A stretch of 14,386 nucleotides of DNA from Candidatus Bathyarchaeota archaeon. GTDB lineage: Archaea > Thermoproteota > Bathyarchaeia > RBG-16-48-13 > GCA-020355125. The notes under the pieces were generated by a model. The model did not search any database, had not been told where the DNA came from, and was given only the letters and a program-made list of their open reading frames with translations. The position numbers and the translations under genes are program-made. Shown one piece after another: positions 1 through 7,740 of this stretch. How positions within the stretch are numbered: the stretch's first letter is position 1; each line of letters begins with the position of its first letter. The DNA lies in NCBI GenBank assembly GCA_030671165.1, contig DAOVAG010000007.1, positions 1 to 14,386 of the forward strand, given 5' to 3'.

Positions 1-15
1 TTAAGGGAGTCTCAT

Positions 16-201
16 TTATGGGGGAGCTTCCCAATCATATTCTTCAAAGTCAAATTCAAAATTGGCTCGTTTTCCAGTGCCAACGGTAGCAGTAAAGATG
101 GTTATACTGCCATTTAAAGTAATCGCAATAGTATCGCCTTCTTTTACTTCGCCCCGTTTCTTTTCTTGATCGTATATTACTTTACTATCTTCTTGTGACA
201 T
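16..201 (-). CDS. Small acidic beta protein of unknown function
   Basis: A 61-residue protein placed 25 bases after the long fibre. The N-terminal 20 residues are charged (QEDSKVIYDQEKKRGE). Residues 21-55 form a beta hairpin or small sheet (GDTIAITLNGSITIFTATVG, RANFEFDFEEYDWEAPP). No family is recognised. A fibre-tip cap, a fibre-associated small protein or an assembly factor are possibilities suggested only by position. The ATG has AAGGA about 11 bases upstream. After its TAA, an ATG at 15 is followed by only four codons and a stop, so no further gene start can be supported before the window ends. Confidence 0.65.
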   Translation of the reverse strand: MSQEDSKVIYDQEKKRGEVKEGDTIAITLNGSITIFTATVGTGKRANFEFDFEEYDWEAPP

Positions 202-226
202 ATTCTTTCATTTCCTTATTTTTCTA

Positions 227-3200
227 TTATTCAAATCTCACCCACAACCCTGCGATGTGGACATTGTTACTTAATGTGCCAGTCGTTTCCCAATAGATTC
301 GTACTGTGTTATGTCCACTGTGTTGAGCCGATAAATCCCATGTGCCTGTCCAGAGAGTAACTCGTTTAATATAATTGTCTCCGCTATAAGATGTTGTAGA
401 GTTCTTGATATTCCATGCGGGAGTATAAGTTGAACTGCGTGAATAATCTGGATCGTCTATATGGATTTTATGATTACCTGCTGGACTGCCATTGCCTCGT
501 TGATAAGCGTAAAAGCCTGTGATTGACTTAGCTCCTGCAGGAATGGGAATATCCCAAGACCATCGGCAAATGTTACTTGTTGAAGTGCCAAGAACAGTAG
601 TTCGAGCTATATTAAAAATAAATGATTCTGATATAGTTCCAGAGGTATAACACCAATTACTTGCAGCTGTGGGCATAAAAATCTCTTGGTTAGCTACATT
701 ATCATTGATAATCAATGTTTCAACAAATAGCGTGTCACTATGAGATGCCATTGTATGACTAAGTGGGGCAGCTCCAATATCGCTAAGCACTTGTGCTTTG
801 GTTCGATACTTGAGTTCTCCGCTATCATTAGTTACTATACCAGTGTAGGTGACATCATCAGCTTCAATTTTAAATACAGCATGACCACCAAGATCAACGT
901 AATATAGACTCCCACCAGCAAAATAGGTAATACCAGAGAATCTCACATCTCCAGAAGTACTAATAGCAAAGTCATCAGTGCAGAGTTGAACTGATCTACC
1001 GTCTCCATAAAATTTTCCTGCTGAAATACCTCCCGTAGTATAAGCGTTTGGCATTCTAACTTGTATTCCCCAAACACCCGGATCATAAGTTTGATCTACA
1101 TTTGTAAAAACAATATCAACACCTACCATCCAACTCGCCTCTCCACCACCTACTTCAGGGCCTAAAGCATCACCAACAATATAAATTCCTCTCCAAGTTG
1201 TTTCGTTAAGAATAGACGCTGTAGGTATAATACTAATGATTTTTTGAGATGCCCCTGTGCCTGAGGGGTTGAGATCAATTGAGGCATTTACACCTGTGAG
1301 GTCTAATTCTGCATTGGCAATGGAAATAAGATTCGCTCCCTCTGAAATAATGGAATCGCCAATAGCGTTAGCACCAGTGAATTTAGGAATGTAGTTAGTT
1401 GTGCCTGAAATGGCTGTGGTGAGGTCATCTAACCCTGCTACTGTGTAGTCTCTGTCTTGAAAGGTGTAACTGCGACTAGCGGAATTGGAATGACGCATAG
1501 CACCATAAAAACCTGACCCGTCCATCCATTGAATATAATCGAATCTTGCTAAGCCAAAGGCATCCACATAAAAGCTAGTGGTCGCAAAATAGGTTACTCC
1601 TCCGTCAAAAAAGACATCCCCAGTTGCTACATGGATAGCATACGCATCGTTACAAAATTCAATGGCTTTTCCATCACCCTGCAACCGAGCGGCATACTCT
1701 TCAGCTGAGCCATAAGTAGCTGGCATAAATATCCGTAAGCCCCATACTTTCGGGTTATTTGCCATATTGACTCCAGTAAAAGTAATGTAAATTCCACTGA
1801 TCTCACAATTAGCTCCAGTCGGGTCTAAGGAGTTTCCATTTATTCCAAAACCTCCCCAAGCTGTGCTAGCGGGTAGAGTTATAGTAGGGGTAATATTAAT
1901 GACATCTCCCGCTCCAGTCGGAATTATAGTAATTTTATCGAATTGCACATCGCTTGAAGTGGTGAGTCCTTGATTTAACGCTCCCAGATAACCCCATTGA
2001 CCTGCACTAATTGTTTCAAGACCTATATTTAATAATTGAGTAACTTCACCTGTGGTAAGAGAGCCAAGATTATTGCTGTTAGCAGTCGTGAAAGCGCTTG
2101 TAATAGTTAAAGCACCTGTTACAGTGATAATACCTCCGCTTTCAGTGATTATTGAATCACCAATGGCATTTACACCCGTAAAAATAGGAATTGTTCCCGT
2201 AGTGCCTGAAATAGCAGAGGATATAGCTGAAGATATTGAAGTGCCAACATAGGTTACAATAGCTTTCTCTGTGACTAAGGAATCATCGCTATTGCCTACT
2301 AATGTGCCATCAATGGATAAATCGTTAATTCCTGTGCCTGTGGTAGAATACATTTTCCCATCTCTCCACACACGCCATACAGTTCCACCACCTACCTGTA
2401 AATCAATCACATTTCCTCCACTACCCACACTTCCCTGATTAACTGTTAAGATGTCTCCAGTGCTTGATTGACTAAATGTCACTCGTTGTCCATAGAGCCA
2501 AACAGCGTGCATGAATCCCCAAACCTTAGATGCACTACCACAAGAATACGATCCTGCACTTGCAGGTAAGAAATCTCCTCCGACTTGAATATCTCCACTG
2601 ACTTCAGTAAGAATCGAATCACCAATGGCATTTGTACCAGTGAATACAGGAATCGTTCCAGTAGTGCCTGAAATAGCAGAGGCAATCGCAGTGGTAATAT
2701 CACCTAACCCTGCTATTATGTAGTCCATATCTTGAAAGGTATAACTACGATTAGCAGTATTAGAATGCGTGAAATCACCATCAAAGCCTGTCCCAGCTCT
2801 AATGGAAAAAGCGTCATCAAATAGCACATCTCCCGCTGATACATGAATCGCTGTCGCTCCCTCACAAAACGTAACAATATCTCCTCCTCCTGACATATAG
2901 AGAGCATAATTCGTTCCTGCACCATAGGTTGAGGGAAGTCTAATTCGCACTCCATAGAGGTCAGGATCATTCGAGATAAGCGATGAATCGCTCATATCAA
3001 TATCAATGCCAAAAACAGTAACTCCAGCCCCATCGGGTTCGCTATCACAGGCTAAATCCATCAGTTTAAGGATGGTAGCTGCGTCTAAATCATATCCACA
3101 TGAAGCACGAATAAGATTCTGGGAAGTAGTAATATTCGCTCCATCGACATCTAAGCGACTCCCAATACTCAAAAGAGTGCCTGTTTGAAAATGGACTGAA

Positions 3201-3889
3201 TTGCCAATGGCATTTACACCAGTAAAGAGCGGAATAAAATTAACTGTGCCTGAAATAGCAGCTAAAATTGCAGTAGTTACTGCATTTCCTACAAAAGTGA
3301 CAATAGCTTTCTCTGAGGGAAGAGCTGTATCACTATTTCCTACCATAGTTCCGTCAATAGAAAATTCATCAATAGAATTAACAACAGTAAGACCAGCAAA
3401 CGTAGGTGAGCTAGCTAAAGCAATATCTTGAATGGTGTTGAGCTCATTAGAAGTAATCTTAAGATTAGTCGTATTATAATCTATCTGAAGCGTTCCTGCA
3501 TTGTTTTCAATTCCATTCCCCTCTAATGAGGTAAAACTTGAGCTTAAGACTAAGGTTGTTAATGAAGCTTGACTAAAAGTAACACTAGAAGCTTGAGTTA
3601 ATCCCTGATCTAAAGCTCCCAGATAACCCCATTGAGTTGCATTAATTGTGGAAGTGTCAATATTCAATAATTGAGTGACCTCAACAGTTGTAAGACTCGT
3701 AAGGTTATTACTATTGGCAGTAATAAGGTCTGCTTGGAGAGTGACATCACCAGAGAAAGTCGGGTTATTGACTACATTAATAATTGGAACGGAGGAAGTT
3801 CCAGTAATGCTAATGTTCGTTCCTGCATTGGCAACTCCGAGACCTCCTAAGCCTCCAGCTCCTTTATAATCTAAAGCCAAGTTTTTCAC
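227..3889 (-). CDS. Very long mosaic tail fibre protein
   Basis: Residue numbers count from GTG 3889 (1220 residues); TTG 3880 is better placed after AGGTGA. The N-terminus has the NPTFSGDVTL pattern of viral fibres. The shaft is a mosaic of repeated modules: A (ANSNNL...EVTQLLNI...QWGYLGAL) at 57-105 and 602-650; B (IPxFTGxNAIGxS) at 213-231, 407-425, 561-579, 828-846; C (SIDGTxVGNSD...EKAIVTxVG) at 176-213 and 524-561; D (HSN...RSYTFQD) at 375-409 and 800-830; E (a [RM]xPxxYG turn leading to an AIxxSxGDVxF strand) at 312-358, 716-762 and 939-985. Residues about 1045-1220 form a distinct beta-rich C-terminal domain ending AGLWVRFE, probably the tip. I see no S74-type self-cleaving chaperone. 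The role inferred is host adsorption. Confidence 0.88.
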   Translation of the reverse strand: MKNLALDYKGAGGLGGLGVANAGTNISITGTSSVPIINVVNNPTFSGDVTLQADLITANSNNLTSLTTVEVTQLLNIDTSTINATQWGYLGALDQGLTQASSVTFSQASLTTLVLSSSFTSLEGNGIENNAGTLQIDYNTTNLKITSNELNTIQDIALASSPTFAGLTVVNSIDEFSIDGTMVGNSDTALPSEKAIVTFVGNAVTTAILAAISGTVNFIPLFTGVNAIGNSVHFQTGTLLSIGSRLDVDGANITTSQNLIRASCGYDLDAATILKLMDLACDSEPDGAGVTVFGIDIDMSDSSLISNDPDLYGVRIRLPSTYGAGTNYALYMSGGGDIVTFCEGATAIHVSAGDVLFDDAFSIRAGTGFDGDFTHSNTANRSYTFQDMDYIIAGLGDITTAIASAISGTTGTIPVFTGTNAIGDSILTEVSGDIQVGGDFLPASAGSYSCGSASKVWGFMHAVWLYGQRVTFSQSSTGDILTVNQGSVGSGGNVIDLQVGGGTVWRVWRDGKMYSTTGTGINDLSIDGTLVGNSDDSLVTEKAIVTYVGTSISSAISSAISGTTGTIPIFTGVNAIGDSIITESGGIITVTGALTITSAFTTANSNNLGSLTTGEVTQLLNIGLETISAGQWGYLGALNQGLTTSSDVQFDKITIIPTGAGDVINITPTITLPASTAWGGFGINGNSLDPTGANCEISGIYITFTGVNMANNPKVWGLRIFMPATYGSAEEYAARLQGDGKAIEFCNDAYAIHVATGDVFFDGGVTYFATTSFYVDAFGLARFDYIQWMDGSGFYGAMRHSNSASRSYTFQDRDYTVAGLDDLTTAISGTTNYIPKFTGANAIGDSIISEGANLISIANAELDLTGVNASIDLNPSGTGASQKIISIIPTASILNETTWRGIYIVGDALGPEVGGGEASWMVGVDIVFTNVDQTYDPGVWGIQVRMPNAYTTGGISAGKFYGDGRSVQLCTDDFAISTSGDVRFSGITYFAGGSLYYVDLGGHAVFKIEADDVTYTGIVTNDSGELKYRTKAQVLSDIGAAPLSHTMASHSDTLFVETLIINDNVANQEIFMPTAASNWCYTSGTISESFIFNIARTTVLGTSTSNICRWSWDIPIPAGAKSITGFYAYQRGNGSPAGNHKIHIDDPDYSRSSTYTPAWNIKNSTTSYSGDNYIKRVTLWTGTWDLSAQHSGHNTVRIYWETTGTLSNNVHIAGLWVRFE
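935..2956 (-). repeat. Three copies of the GDVxF module (module E)
   Basis: Copies lie at 2816-2956, 1604-1744 and 935-1075. They share a WG or YG start, an [RM]xP turn, a Tyr-Gly or Tyr-Thr step, a GDG or GGD turn, a Cys in the FC/LC pair, an AI strand and the closing GDVxF. The Cys is kept in all three (residues 342, 746, 970). Divergence is higher than for modules A and B. A related block occurs in the C1q-like fibre near residues 179-235. Confidence 0.75.
1352..3253 (-). repeat. Four copies of the IPxFTGxNAIGDS module (module B)
   Basis: Coding copies lie at 3197-3253, 2615-2671, 2153-2209 and 1352-1408. Each encodes SGT, a variable triplet, IP, a variable residue, FTG, a variable residue and NAIG[DN]S. 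Copies two and three share 22 identical bases around the GTAGTGCC[TT]GAAATAGC part on the plus strand, indicating recent exchange between copies, while the first and fourth copies are more diverged. Confidence 0.85.
1940..3721 (-). repeat. Two copies of the QWGYLGAL module (module A)
   Basis: Copies lie at 3575-3721 and 1940-2086 and encode 49-residue blocks with ANSNNL, SLTT, EVTQLLNI, QWGYLGAL and QGLT in the same order. A 21-base stretch is identical between the copies (3615-3635 and 1980-2000). The LLNI...QWGYLGA block is a recurring element of tail-fibre proteins in tailed viruses. Confidence 0.85.
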
Positions 3890-3891
3890 CT
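3886..3891 (-). promoter_or_regulatory. AGGTGA ribosome-binding site of the long fibre gene
   Basis: AGGTGA stands 5 bases before TTG 3880, giving AGGTGAAAAACTTG, nearly identical to the site of the preceding gene. The GTG at 3889 lies within it and has no other ribosome-binding site upstream, so TTG 3880 is the likelier start of the fibre. Confidence 0.5.
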
Positions 3892-3897
3892 GTTGTA

Positions 3898-4188
3898 TTA
3901 TTTATTAAATTTTTTGTTATAAGTCATCCAGTCTATTTGAATAACTTCTACTGTTCCGTTCTTCTTTTGATTCTCTAATATTTTGTTCTTACGTTTTTTT
4001 GGCTTAAAATTAGGATTATTCTTTTTCAATTCACGAATTGCTTCTTCTCTAGCTCGTTGTTTTTCTTCTTTGAGTTTCCCTAAATCACTTAAGATTTCTT
4101 GTTTGTGATCGCTGTTACTTCTCTTGGGAGTTTTCTTGAACCCATCTTCGATAAACTTTTCATCAACCCAACTAGACAATTTTTTCAC
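3898..4188 (-). CDS. Basic helical protein of unknown function
   Basis: A 96-residue, lysine-rich protein. A long charged helix (SDHKQEILSDLGKLKEEKQR, continuing to about residue 55) is followed by a basic, proline-containing linker (NPNFKPKKRKNK) and a short end (TVEVIQIDWMTYNKKFNK). A coiled-coil assembly factor or nucleic-acid-contacting protein is possible; none is recognised. The maximal frame opens at GTG 4188, directly after the upstream TAG. A TTG at 4179 may be the true start, because AGGTGA ends 5 bases before it and the GTG itself is part of that AGGTGA. The same arrangement occurs at the next gene. The stop is 8 bases before that gene. Confidence 0.7.
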   Translation of the reverse strand: MKKLSSWVDEKFIEDGFKKTPKRSNSDHKQEILSDLGKLKEEKQRAREEAIRELKKNNPNFKPKKRKNKILENQKKNGTVEVIQIDWMTYNKKFNK

Positions 4189-4190
4189 CT
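4185..4190 (-). promoter_or_regulatory. AGGTGA ribosome-binding site overlapping a GTG codon
   Basis: AGGTGA stands 5 bases before TTG 4179, giving AGGTGAAAAAATTG. The alternative GTG start at 4188 lies inside this site. By comparison with 10115 and 12970, where AGGTGA precedes an ATG by 5-7 bases, the TTG is the better-placed start. Confidence 0.5.
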
Positions 4191-4518
4191 AATCTTCTTG
4201 CTCAAAATAAATTATGTCATACGTTGTAGCAGCTCCCTCTCCATAAACATATAGCGTAGTGATTGCAGCTCCCATTTTCAAAGCTGCTTTGGAGAAAATC
4301 GTAAAATAAGTCGTGCCTTCGTCTAATGAAACTCGTAGGTATTGAGAATCGTGCGTATTGATAATGAGTAAAGCAATAGGTGTTGTAGGAATGGTTTCAG
4401 CTGTCCACGCAGCTCCTACCGAGCCATTAACCATTTTGACTTTATCAGAAGAAACAGCAAGCTCTCGGAATCCAAATTGTTTCAGCTTATCAAACGGTTG
4501 AAAAGGCATTTGAGCCAT
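4189..4518 (-). CDS. Small beta-sandwich virion protein
   Basis: A 109-residue protein. After a short polar N-terminus (MPFQPFDKLKQFGFREL), residues 45-105 form repeated strands: PIALLIINTHDSQYLRVSLD, EGTTYFTIFSKAALKMG, ITTLYVYGEG, TYDIIYFEQED. The pattern of an asparagine-ended strand, then a short-chain VSLDEGTTYFTI strand and a later YVYG strand, occurs in small structural proteins of many tailed viruses, often near fibre genes. I infer a minor virion or fibre-adaptor protein. The ATG abuts the upstream TAA with AAGGAG about 11 bases ahead. The TAG stop abuts the following GTG. Confidence 0.75.
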   Translation of the reverse strand: MAQMPFQPFDKLKQFGFRELAVSSDKVKMVNGSVGAAWTAETIPTTPIALLIINTHDSQYLRVSLDEGTTYFTIFSKAALKMGAAITTLYVYGEGAATTYDIIYFEQED

Positions 4519-5337
4519 TTAGAATACTTCTCCTTCGTTACCAGCTTGTTTTAAGCCAATTTCCTCTTGGAGTCTCTTGCTACGAGCTAATTGCACATCT
4601 CTACCATACAATTGAGCTTTAATATCGGTTTGTTCAATTGGAGTTACTTGTTTAACCATTCTACCAACATTAATGTCTAAAGCATTGGTGCTACGATTCC
4701 AAATTCTTACCCAACAGCGTTTATCGAAAGGTAATGGGTCAGTCGGAGTAAATTGTAGAACATAATGGTCATTGGTGTCATCATATCGGGAAATCCACCA
4801 TTCACGACCAGAGGGGTTGAAAGCATTCATTTGCTTTAAATCTTCAAAATTAAATTCGATCCTTCCATGATCTAGAACGATATACCCCTCAACAGAATCA
4901 TGACTGAAATCAAGTAATACGGATTGTAGCCTACCTGATTCGTCATATCCTTTGAAGAGATCAGTTTTTCTGCCTCCAGCAATGGTTTTTCCTGTTGTTT
5001 CTAAAATTCTGGTAGAGCCATGCTCTTGTAAATGTAAAAGCCTTCCCATAGTGTTATTGAGCTGTTGTAAATATAATTCAACCGATTGAATTTGTTCAGG
5101 AAGAACAGCTAAGTGTTTTAAGACATCAAGCATTTGATTAAACTTATCGGTTTGAAGAAGAGAGAGGTCTTTCAAATCTCTAAGCTCTTCTAACACTTGT
5201 TGATCGGTTTTTGTCAAAGAAGGAAGGAGATTTTTGATTAAACTAATATCAGAGGCTAACATGAGTGCAGGAGATTCGTGAATACCTTTAACTGTTTCAG
5301 TTGCACCCTTTAATAGATTGTCAATTGGAGTTGCCAT
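4519..5337 (-). CDS. Coiled-coil plus beta-domain structural protein
   Basis: A 272-residue protein. Residues about 1-110 are helical: an amphipathic start (IDNLLKGATETVKGIHE), then a long coiled-coil-like segment (QQVLEELRDLKDLSLLQ to LYLQQLNNTMGRLLHLQ). Residues 120-235 form a beta domain (LQSVLLDFS, EGYIVLDHGRIEFNFEDL, NPSGREWWISRYDD, DKRCWVRIWNRSTNALDINVG) whose last strands recall the N-x-x-x-hydrophobic endings of the neighbouring family. The C-terminal 35 residues are helical and basic. A trimeric stalk with a beta head, or a connector in the tail tip, fits this layout. The ATG follows the 76-bp leader with AGAAGTG 6 bases upstream. The stop abuts the next ATG (TAAATG). Confidence 0.75.
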   Translation of the reverse strand: MATPIDNLLKGATETVKGIHESPALMLASDISLIKNLLPSLTKTDQQVLEELRDLKDLSLLQTDKFNQMLDVLKHLAVLPEQIQSVELYLQQLNNTMGRLLHLQEHGSTRILETTGKTIAGGRKTDLFKGYDESGRLQSVLLDFSHDSVEGYIVLDHGRIEFNFEDLKQMNAFNPSGREWWISRYDDTNDHYVLQFTPTDPLPFDKRCWVRIWNRSTNALDINVGRMVKQVTPIEQTDIKAQLYGRDVQLARSKRLQEEIGLKQAGNEGEVF

Positions 5338-5413
5338 AAGTTACACTTCTCTAAGCTAGTATAACCTTTGGCTTTAAAAAAGATATTAGGTTTGTCATAC
5401 AAAGTTAAAAAAA
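5338..5413 (-). promoter_or_regulatory. 76-bp intergenic leader with shared AGAGAAGTG motif
   Basis: This is the largest gap between genes in the window. It starts with a poly-T tract on the minus strand and contains TATACT (5358-5363), which resembles a -10 box, but nothing close to TTGACA stands 17 bases upstream. The last part, AGAGAAGTG at 5344-5352, lies 6 bases before the ATG and matches the end of the gap at 8737-8803. A 15-codon ATG...TAG mini-frame without a ribosome-binding site is present. An internal promoter or processed leader is possible but weakly supported. Confidence 0.3.
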
Positions 5414-6127
5414 TTATTCTTTAATGGCTATGCCAAAAAGCCAGTAATACATCTGATTTATCCTTAATTCCCCACAATTCCGTACAACAGTGATAATTGT
5501 ATGGTCAGCGGGAACTCTCGTTCCTACCATATTCCAAGTCTTTTTAAGTCGCCAATATGTTCCTGATCTGACGGGAGCTGAATCAATTCCAGTGAAACAG
5601 TCTTTGAGTAGCCAATTAATTTCTTCTCCTGCTATTTCCTTCCTAAAAAATTCTCCATCGGGTTCAGTTATTGTTGAATAAATGTCAAGTAGCATTCCTC
5701 TTCCCCATTCTTGCATCATGCCTTTTTTAGTTAATCCACCATAAGTATAATCATTTTGGTACTGATGATAAACAAACGTGGCTACCAGAGGGTAGAAGGT
5801 TCTACCTGCACCCCCCCAATCTTTTCCAACTAAAGTTGAACCAAATCCATTGTCTAGAAGAGGATCTTCAGCTTCAGACCAAGAACGATGTTTGTAATTG
5901 TGAATGTCATCATTAAAGAGGTAAGCTGAAGCGGCATTAGAATGCATATACAAACGATAGGGGTAATTGTCTTGCTCAGGATAACCCCAGCGAGGAAGTG
6001 TTATTGCAATTCTTGACCCCTCAAGAAAAGTTAGACCTTTATAGGGGAGTCTTTCAAATGAAATGCGATCAATATGCCCCTGACCGAGAGCGGTTATTAG
6101 TTCAGAAGCTATTTCCTCTGCTGACAT
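5414..6127 (-). CDS. Beta-rich virion protein, paralogue family member C
   Basis: A 237-residue protein and the longest of the three tagged relatives. Residues 3-12 carry AEEIASELIT. Residues 30-150 hold aromatic beta segments, including YRLYMHSNAASAYLF and FYPLVATFVYHQYQ. Residues 192-223 (YWRLKKTWNMVGTRVPADHT and VVRNCGELRI) match residues 126-157 of member B without gaps at about one third identity. The end is hydrophobic (INQMYYWLFGIAIKE). The aromatic surface would suit glycan binding, but no ligand motif can be read. The start ATG follows GAGTGA with 9 bases between. A seven-G run (minus strand, 5811-5817) lies in the GKDWGGAG segment. A 76-bp gap follows its stop. Confidence 0.75.
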   Translation of the reverse strand: MSAEEIASELITALGQGHIDRISFERLPYKGLTFLEGSRIAITLPRWGYPEQDNYPYRLYMHSNAASAYLFNDDIHNYKHRSWSEAEDPLLDNGFGSTLVGKDWGGAGRTFYPLVATFVYHQYQNDYTYGGLTKKGMMQEWGRGMLLDIYSTITEPDGEFFRKEIAGEEINWLLKDCFTGIDSAPVRSGTYWRLKKTWNMVGTRVPADHTIITVVRNCGELRINQMYYWLFGIAIKE

Positions 6128-6136
6128 AAGATTAAA

Positions 6137-6565
6137 TCACTCATAGATGTAAGTTGCGTTAATAGTGCCTCCACCAGCTTTAGTCTCATCGTTATAAATA
6201 CCAGTAGCGAAGATCATTCCTTTCTCAAATACGAAAGAATGTGTTTCATCGGCAGTTGCAGCTACAATGGTAAAGATAACTGTTCCAGCTCCAGCTCCGA
6301 GTGCATCTCGAATTTCTACTTTATCACCTATGGTAGCTCCAGAGAAGGAGATAACAAAACCGAAAAGTGTTCCTGCAGAGGCTTTTACTTGACCATCAGC
6401 AGTGAGTTGCACAGGAGTCTTAGGATTTAGGTTATCAACGATTTGACGACCATCAGAATCTCCTAAAGCACGAACTTCAGTTCCGCTTGGAGGGTCTGAG
6501 GGGTCAGTATTGACACATATTAAAGCTCCTCTTAAGTCATCAGGAGTATTTCCAGAATACGACAT
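6137..6565 (-). CDS. Phage-type beta-sandwich structural protein
   Basis: A 142-residue protein. The N-terminal 50 residues are polar and proline-rich. Residues 52-142 show the pattern KASAGTLFGFVIS, GDKVEIRDALGAGAGTVIFTI, FVFEKGMIFATGIYNDETKAG, INATYIYE. Domains with the order ASAGTLxGxxI...V.I.D....GTVIFTI...F..GM.FATGIY are widespread in viral and metagenomic structural gene clusters, usually as decoration or tail-surface proteins. That resemblance is recalled, not searched. The ATG has a full AAAGGTGA site 9 bases upstream. Its stop lies 9 bases before the 237-residue family member. It does not carry the AEEI tag of its neighbours. Confidence 0.78.
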   Translation of the reverse strand: MSYSGNTPDDLRGALICVNTDPSDPPSGTEVRALGDSDGRQIVDNLNPKTPVQLTADGQVKASAGTLFGFVISFSGATIGDKVEIRDALGAGAGTVIFTIVAATADETHSFVFEKGMIFATGIYNDETKAGGGTINATYIYE

Positions 6566-6580
6566 ATTTATTTTTCACCT

Positions 6581-7099
6581 TTAACTTGCTCTAGCTAATA
6601 CAGTATGAATAATTGCTTGAATAGTATCAACTGAAACCTCTGTACAGTTTTTAATAGCAATGGTTAATGTTTGAGCTGCTAAAACTCTCGTTCCCAAGAG
6701 ATTAAAGCGTTTTCTCCAAAGCCAATCTGTATCAGGAGTCATGCTATTAATTAGAGGAGGTTTCTCTAGCGTATTGACACTTTTTCTTAATAAATAATCA
6801 CCCACATCCCTATAAACTTCAATATCAAATCCCTCGTAGTGTTTAGACATGAAAATATCTTCATTATCAACTGTAATCTCAAAAGTTATCCAATAAGGAA
6901 AAAGATCGTGACTTGCTAACCAATTACTTTCTCCTTCGCTTAGTGTGAGAGTGGCAGTTGCATAGGAAGCTGTAGCTGTTAATTTTTCTACTAAAAGCGT
7001 TTTCGTGGCATACGGAAGAGGAAGATGTGGTTTAAAATCCGATGTGCCAATTCCTTCTGCTGTTATATCTTCTGAACTTATTTCTTCTGCGTCAGTCAT
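6581..7099 (-). CDS. Beta-rich virion protein, paralogue family member B
   Basis: A 172-residue protein that links the family: residues 4-13 hold the AEEISSEDIT tag, residues 67-97 match the 208-residue neighbour (FPYWITFEITVDNEDIFMSK), and residues 126-157 match the 237-residue protein in its WxxxKxxNxxGTRVxA...NC block. The content is a mix of beta strands with few helices, typical of a jelly-roll or beta-sandwich, and has one cysteine (C152) in the conserved NC pair. I infer a structural protein of the tail or virion surface made by gene duplication. The ATG has AAGGAGT 8 bases upstream. The stop is 15 bases before the next gene, which has its own AGGTGA in that space. Confidence 0.77.
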   Translation of the reverse strand: MTDAEEISSEDITAEGIGTSDFKPHLPLPYATKTLLVEKLTATASYATATLTLSEGESNWLASHDLFPYWITFEITVDNEDIFMSKHYEGFDIEVYRDVGDYLLRKSVNTLEKPPLINSMTPDTDWLWRKRFNLLGTRVLAAQTLTIAIKNCTEVSVDTIQAIIHTVLARAS

Positions 7100-7112
7100 T
7101 CTTTTTTACTCC

Positions 7113-7739
7113 TTATACTGCTACATAACCCTCTTGATGTTTAATTGAACCATTCATTTGCATTTCATAAGTGTCAATTTGTTGAGCTGCAAGTTGATAG
7201 CCAAAAGCATACCAAACTGTCGTTCCACTAGGGGGGTAATATCTTCCTGCTAAGAAATAGTGATCTTCAATGCCTACTAATTGCCTAAGCGTTACCTTCC
7301 AGTTAGGCGTTGGTGCTTTGGAAGTAAGTAAAGCTCCGATATTGCCTTTAATTCTACTCTTACGCATGAATCTTCCACTTGCGGAGGTAGAAACCCAAAG
7401 AACAGCTCTATTACCGAACCAATCTCCTTCATCCGCTCCTCGATAGAGATAGAAAGCAGCTCCTTCAATATAATTAGTCATAAAGTATGGCTCATCTTCT
7501 ACTTCAAGATATAAGGTAATATGGCGAGGATAGAAATTTTTTTCATCTGCCCAGTCGCCTCCTATATTAGACCATTGAAAGATGACCGTAGATTGACTGC
7601 CTTGATTGTAAGCTACATCATAGAGATATTCAGCTCCATACGCTATTCGAGGATGGTCAAAATAATCTATTCCGCCATTCTCAACTCCTGAAATAGGAAC
7701 GGAAGAAATTTCCTCTGCTAATGGAGATTCAGCTGACAA
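7113..7739 (-). CDS. Beta-rich virion protein, paralogue family member A
   Basis: A 208-residue protein. Its N-terminus has the AEEISSVPIS tag at residues 8-17, shared with the next two family genes. Residues 70-100 (beginning YPRHITLYLEVEDEPYFM, ending FYLYR) align without gaps to residues 67-97 of the 172-residue neighbour, with about one third identity. The C-terminal half (NWKVTLRQLVG, then GTTVWYAFGYQLA) is beta-rich and aromatic and more diverged. A virion surface or tail-tip protein is likely; ligand and exact site are unknown. The start is TTG at 7739 with AAGGTG about 9 bases upstream inside the previous gene's end; the previous TAA abuts it. No ATG occurs near the N-terminus: the first internal methionine is residue 87, which would cut the conserved block. 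Confidence 0.75.
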   Translation of the reverse strand: MSAESPLAEEISSVPISGVENGGIDYFDHPRIAYGAEYLYDVAYNQGSQSTVIFQWSNIGGDWADEKNFYPRHITLYLEVEDEPYFMTNYIEGAAFYLYRGADEGDWFGNRAVLWVSTSASGRFMRKSRIKGNIGALLTSKAPTPNWKVTLRQLVGIEDHYFLAGRYYPPSGTTVWYAFGYQLAAQQIDTYEMQMNGSIKHQEGYVAV

Positions 7740-7740
7740 A

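Noticed and set aside
1..15. ATG at 13-15 directly after the stop of the 61-residue gene
   Set aside because: The frame ends after four codons at bases 1-3, so it is not a gene start that can be supported.
2479..2970. Minus-strand frames of 74 and 84 codons inside the long fibre gene
   Set aside because: They lie wholly within the 1220-residue fibre in another frame, have compositions unlike real proteins and break the fibre modules. They are shadows.
2052..3869. Several plus-strand frames of 60-76 codons within the fibre gene
   Set aside because: They are antisense shadows of the glycine/serine/threonine-rich fibre repeats; they repeat where the modules repeat (for example MAFTPVKxGI opposite module B) and have no ribosome-binding sites.
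5358..5363. TATACT as a bacterial -10 box in the 76-bp gap
   Set aside because: No -35-like hexamer stands at the right distance, and the sequence is AT-rich enough for this to occur by chance. Kept only as a weak note in the leader entry.
5790..5806. Inverted repeat GGTAGAA-GG-TTCTACC
   Set aside because: It lies inside a coding sequence with only two bases between arms, too tight for a hairpin loop, with no T tract; a chance palindrome.
5811..5817. Seven-base C run (G on the coding strand), possible slippage or phase-variation site
   Set aside because: It falls in a normal GKDWGGAG stretch and the frame is intact. Seven bases alone are weak evidence, and no alternative downstream frame is open for any useful length.
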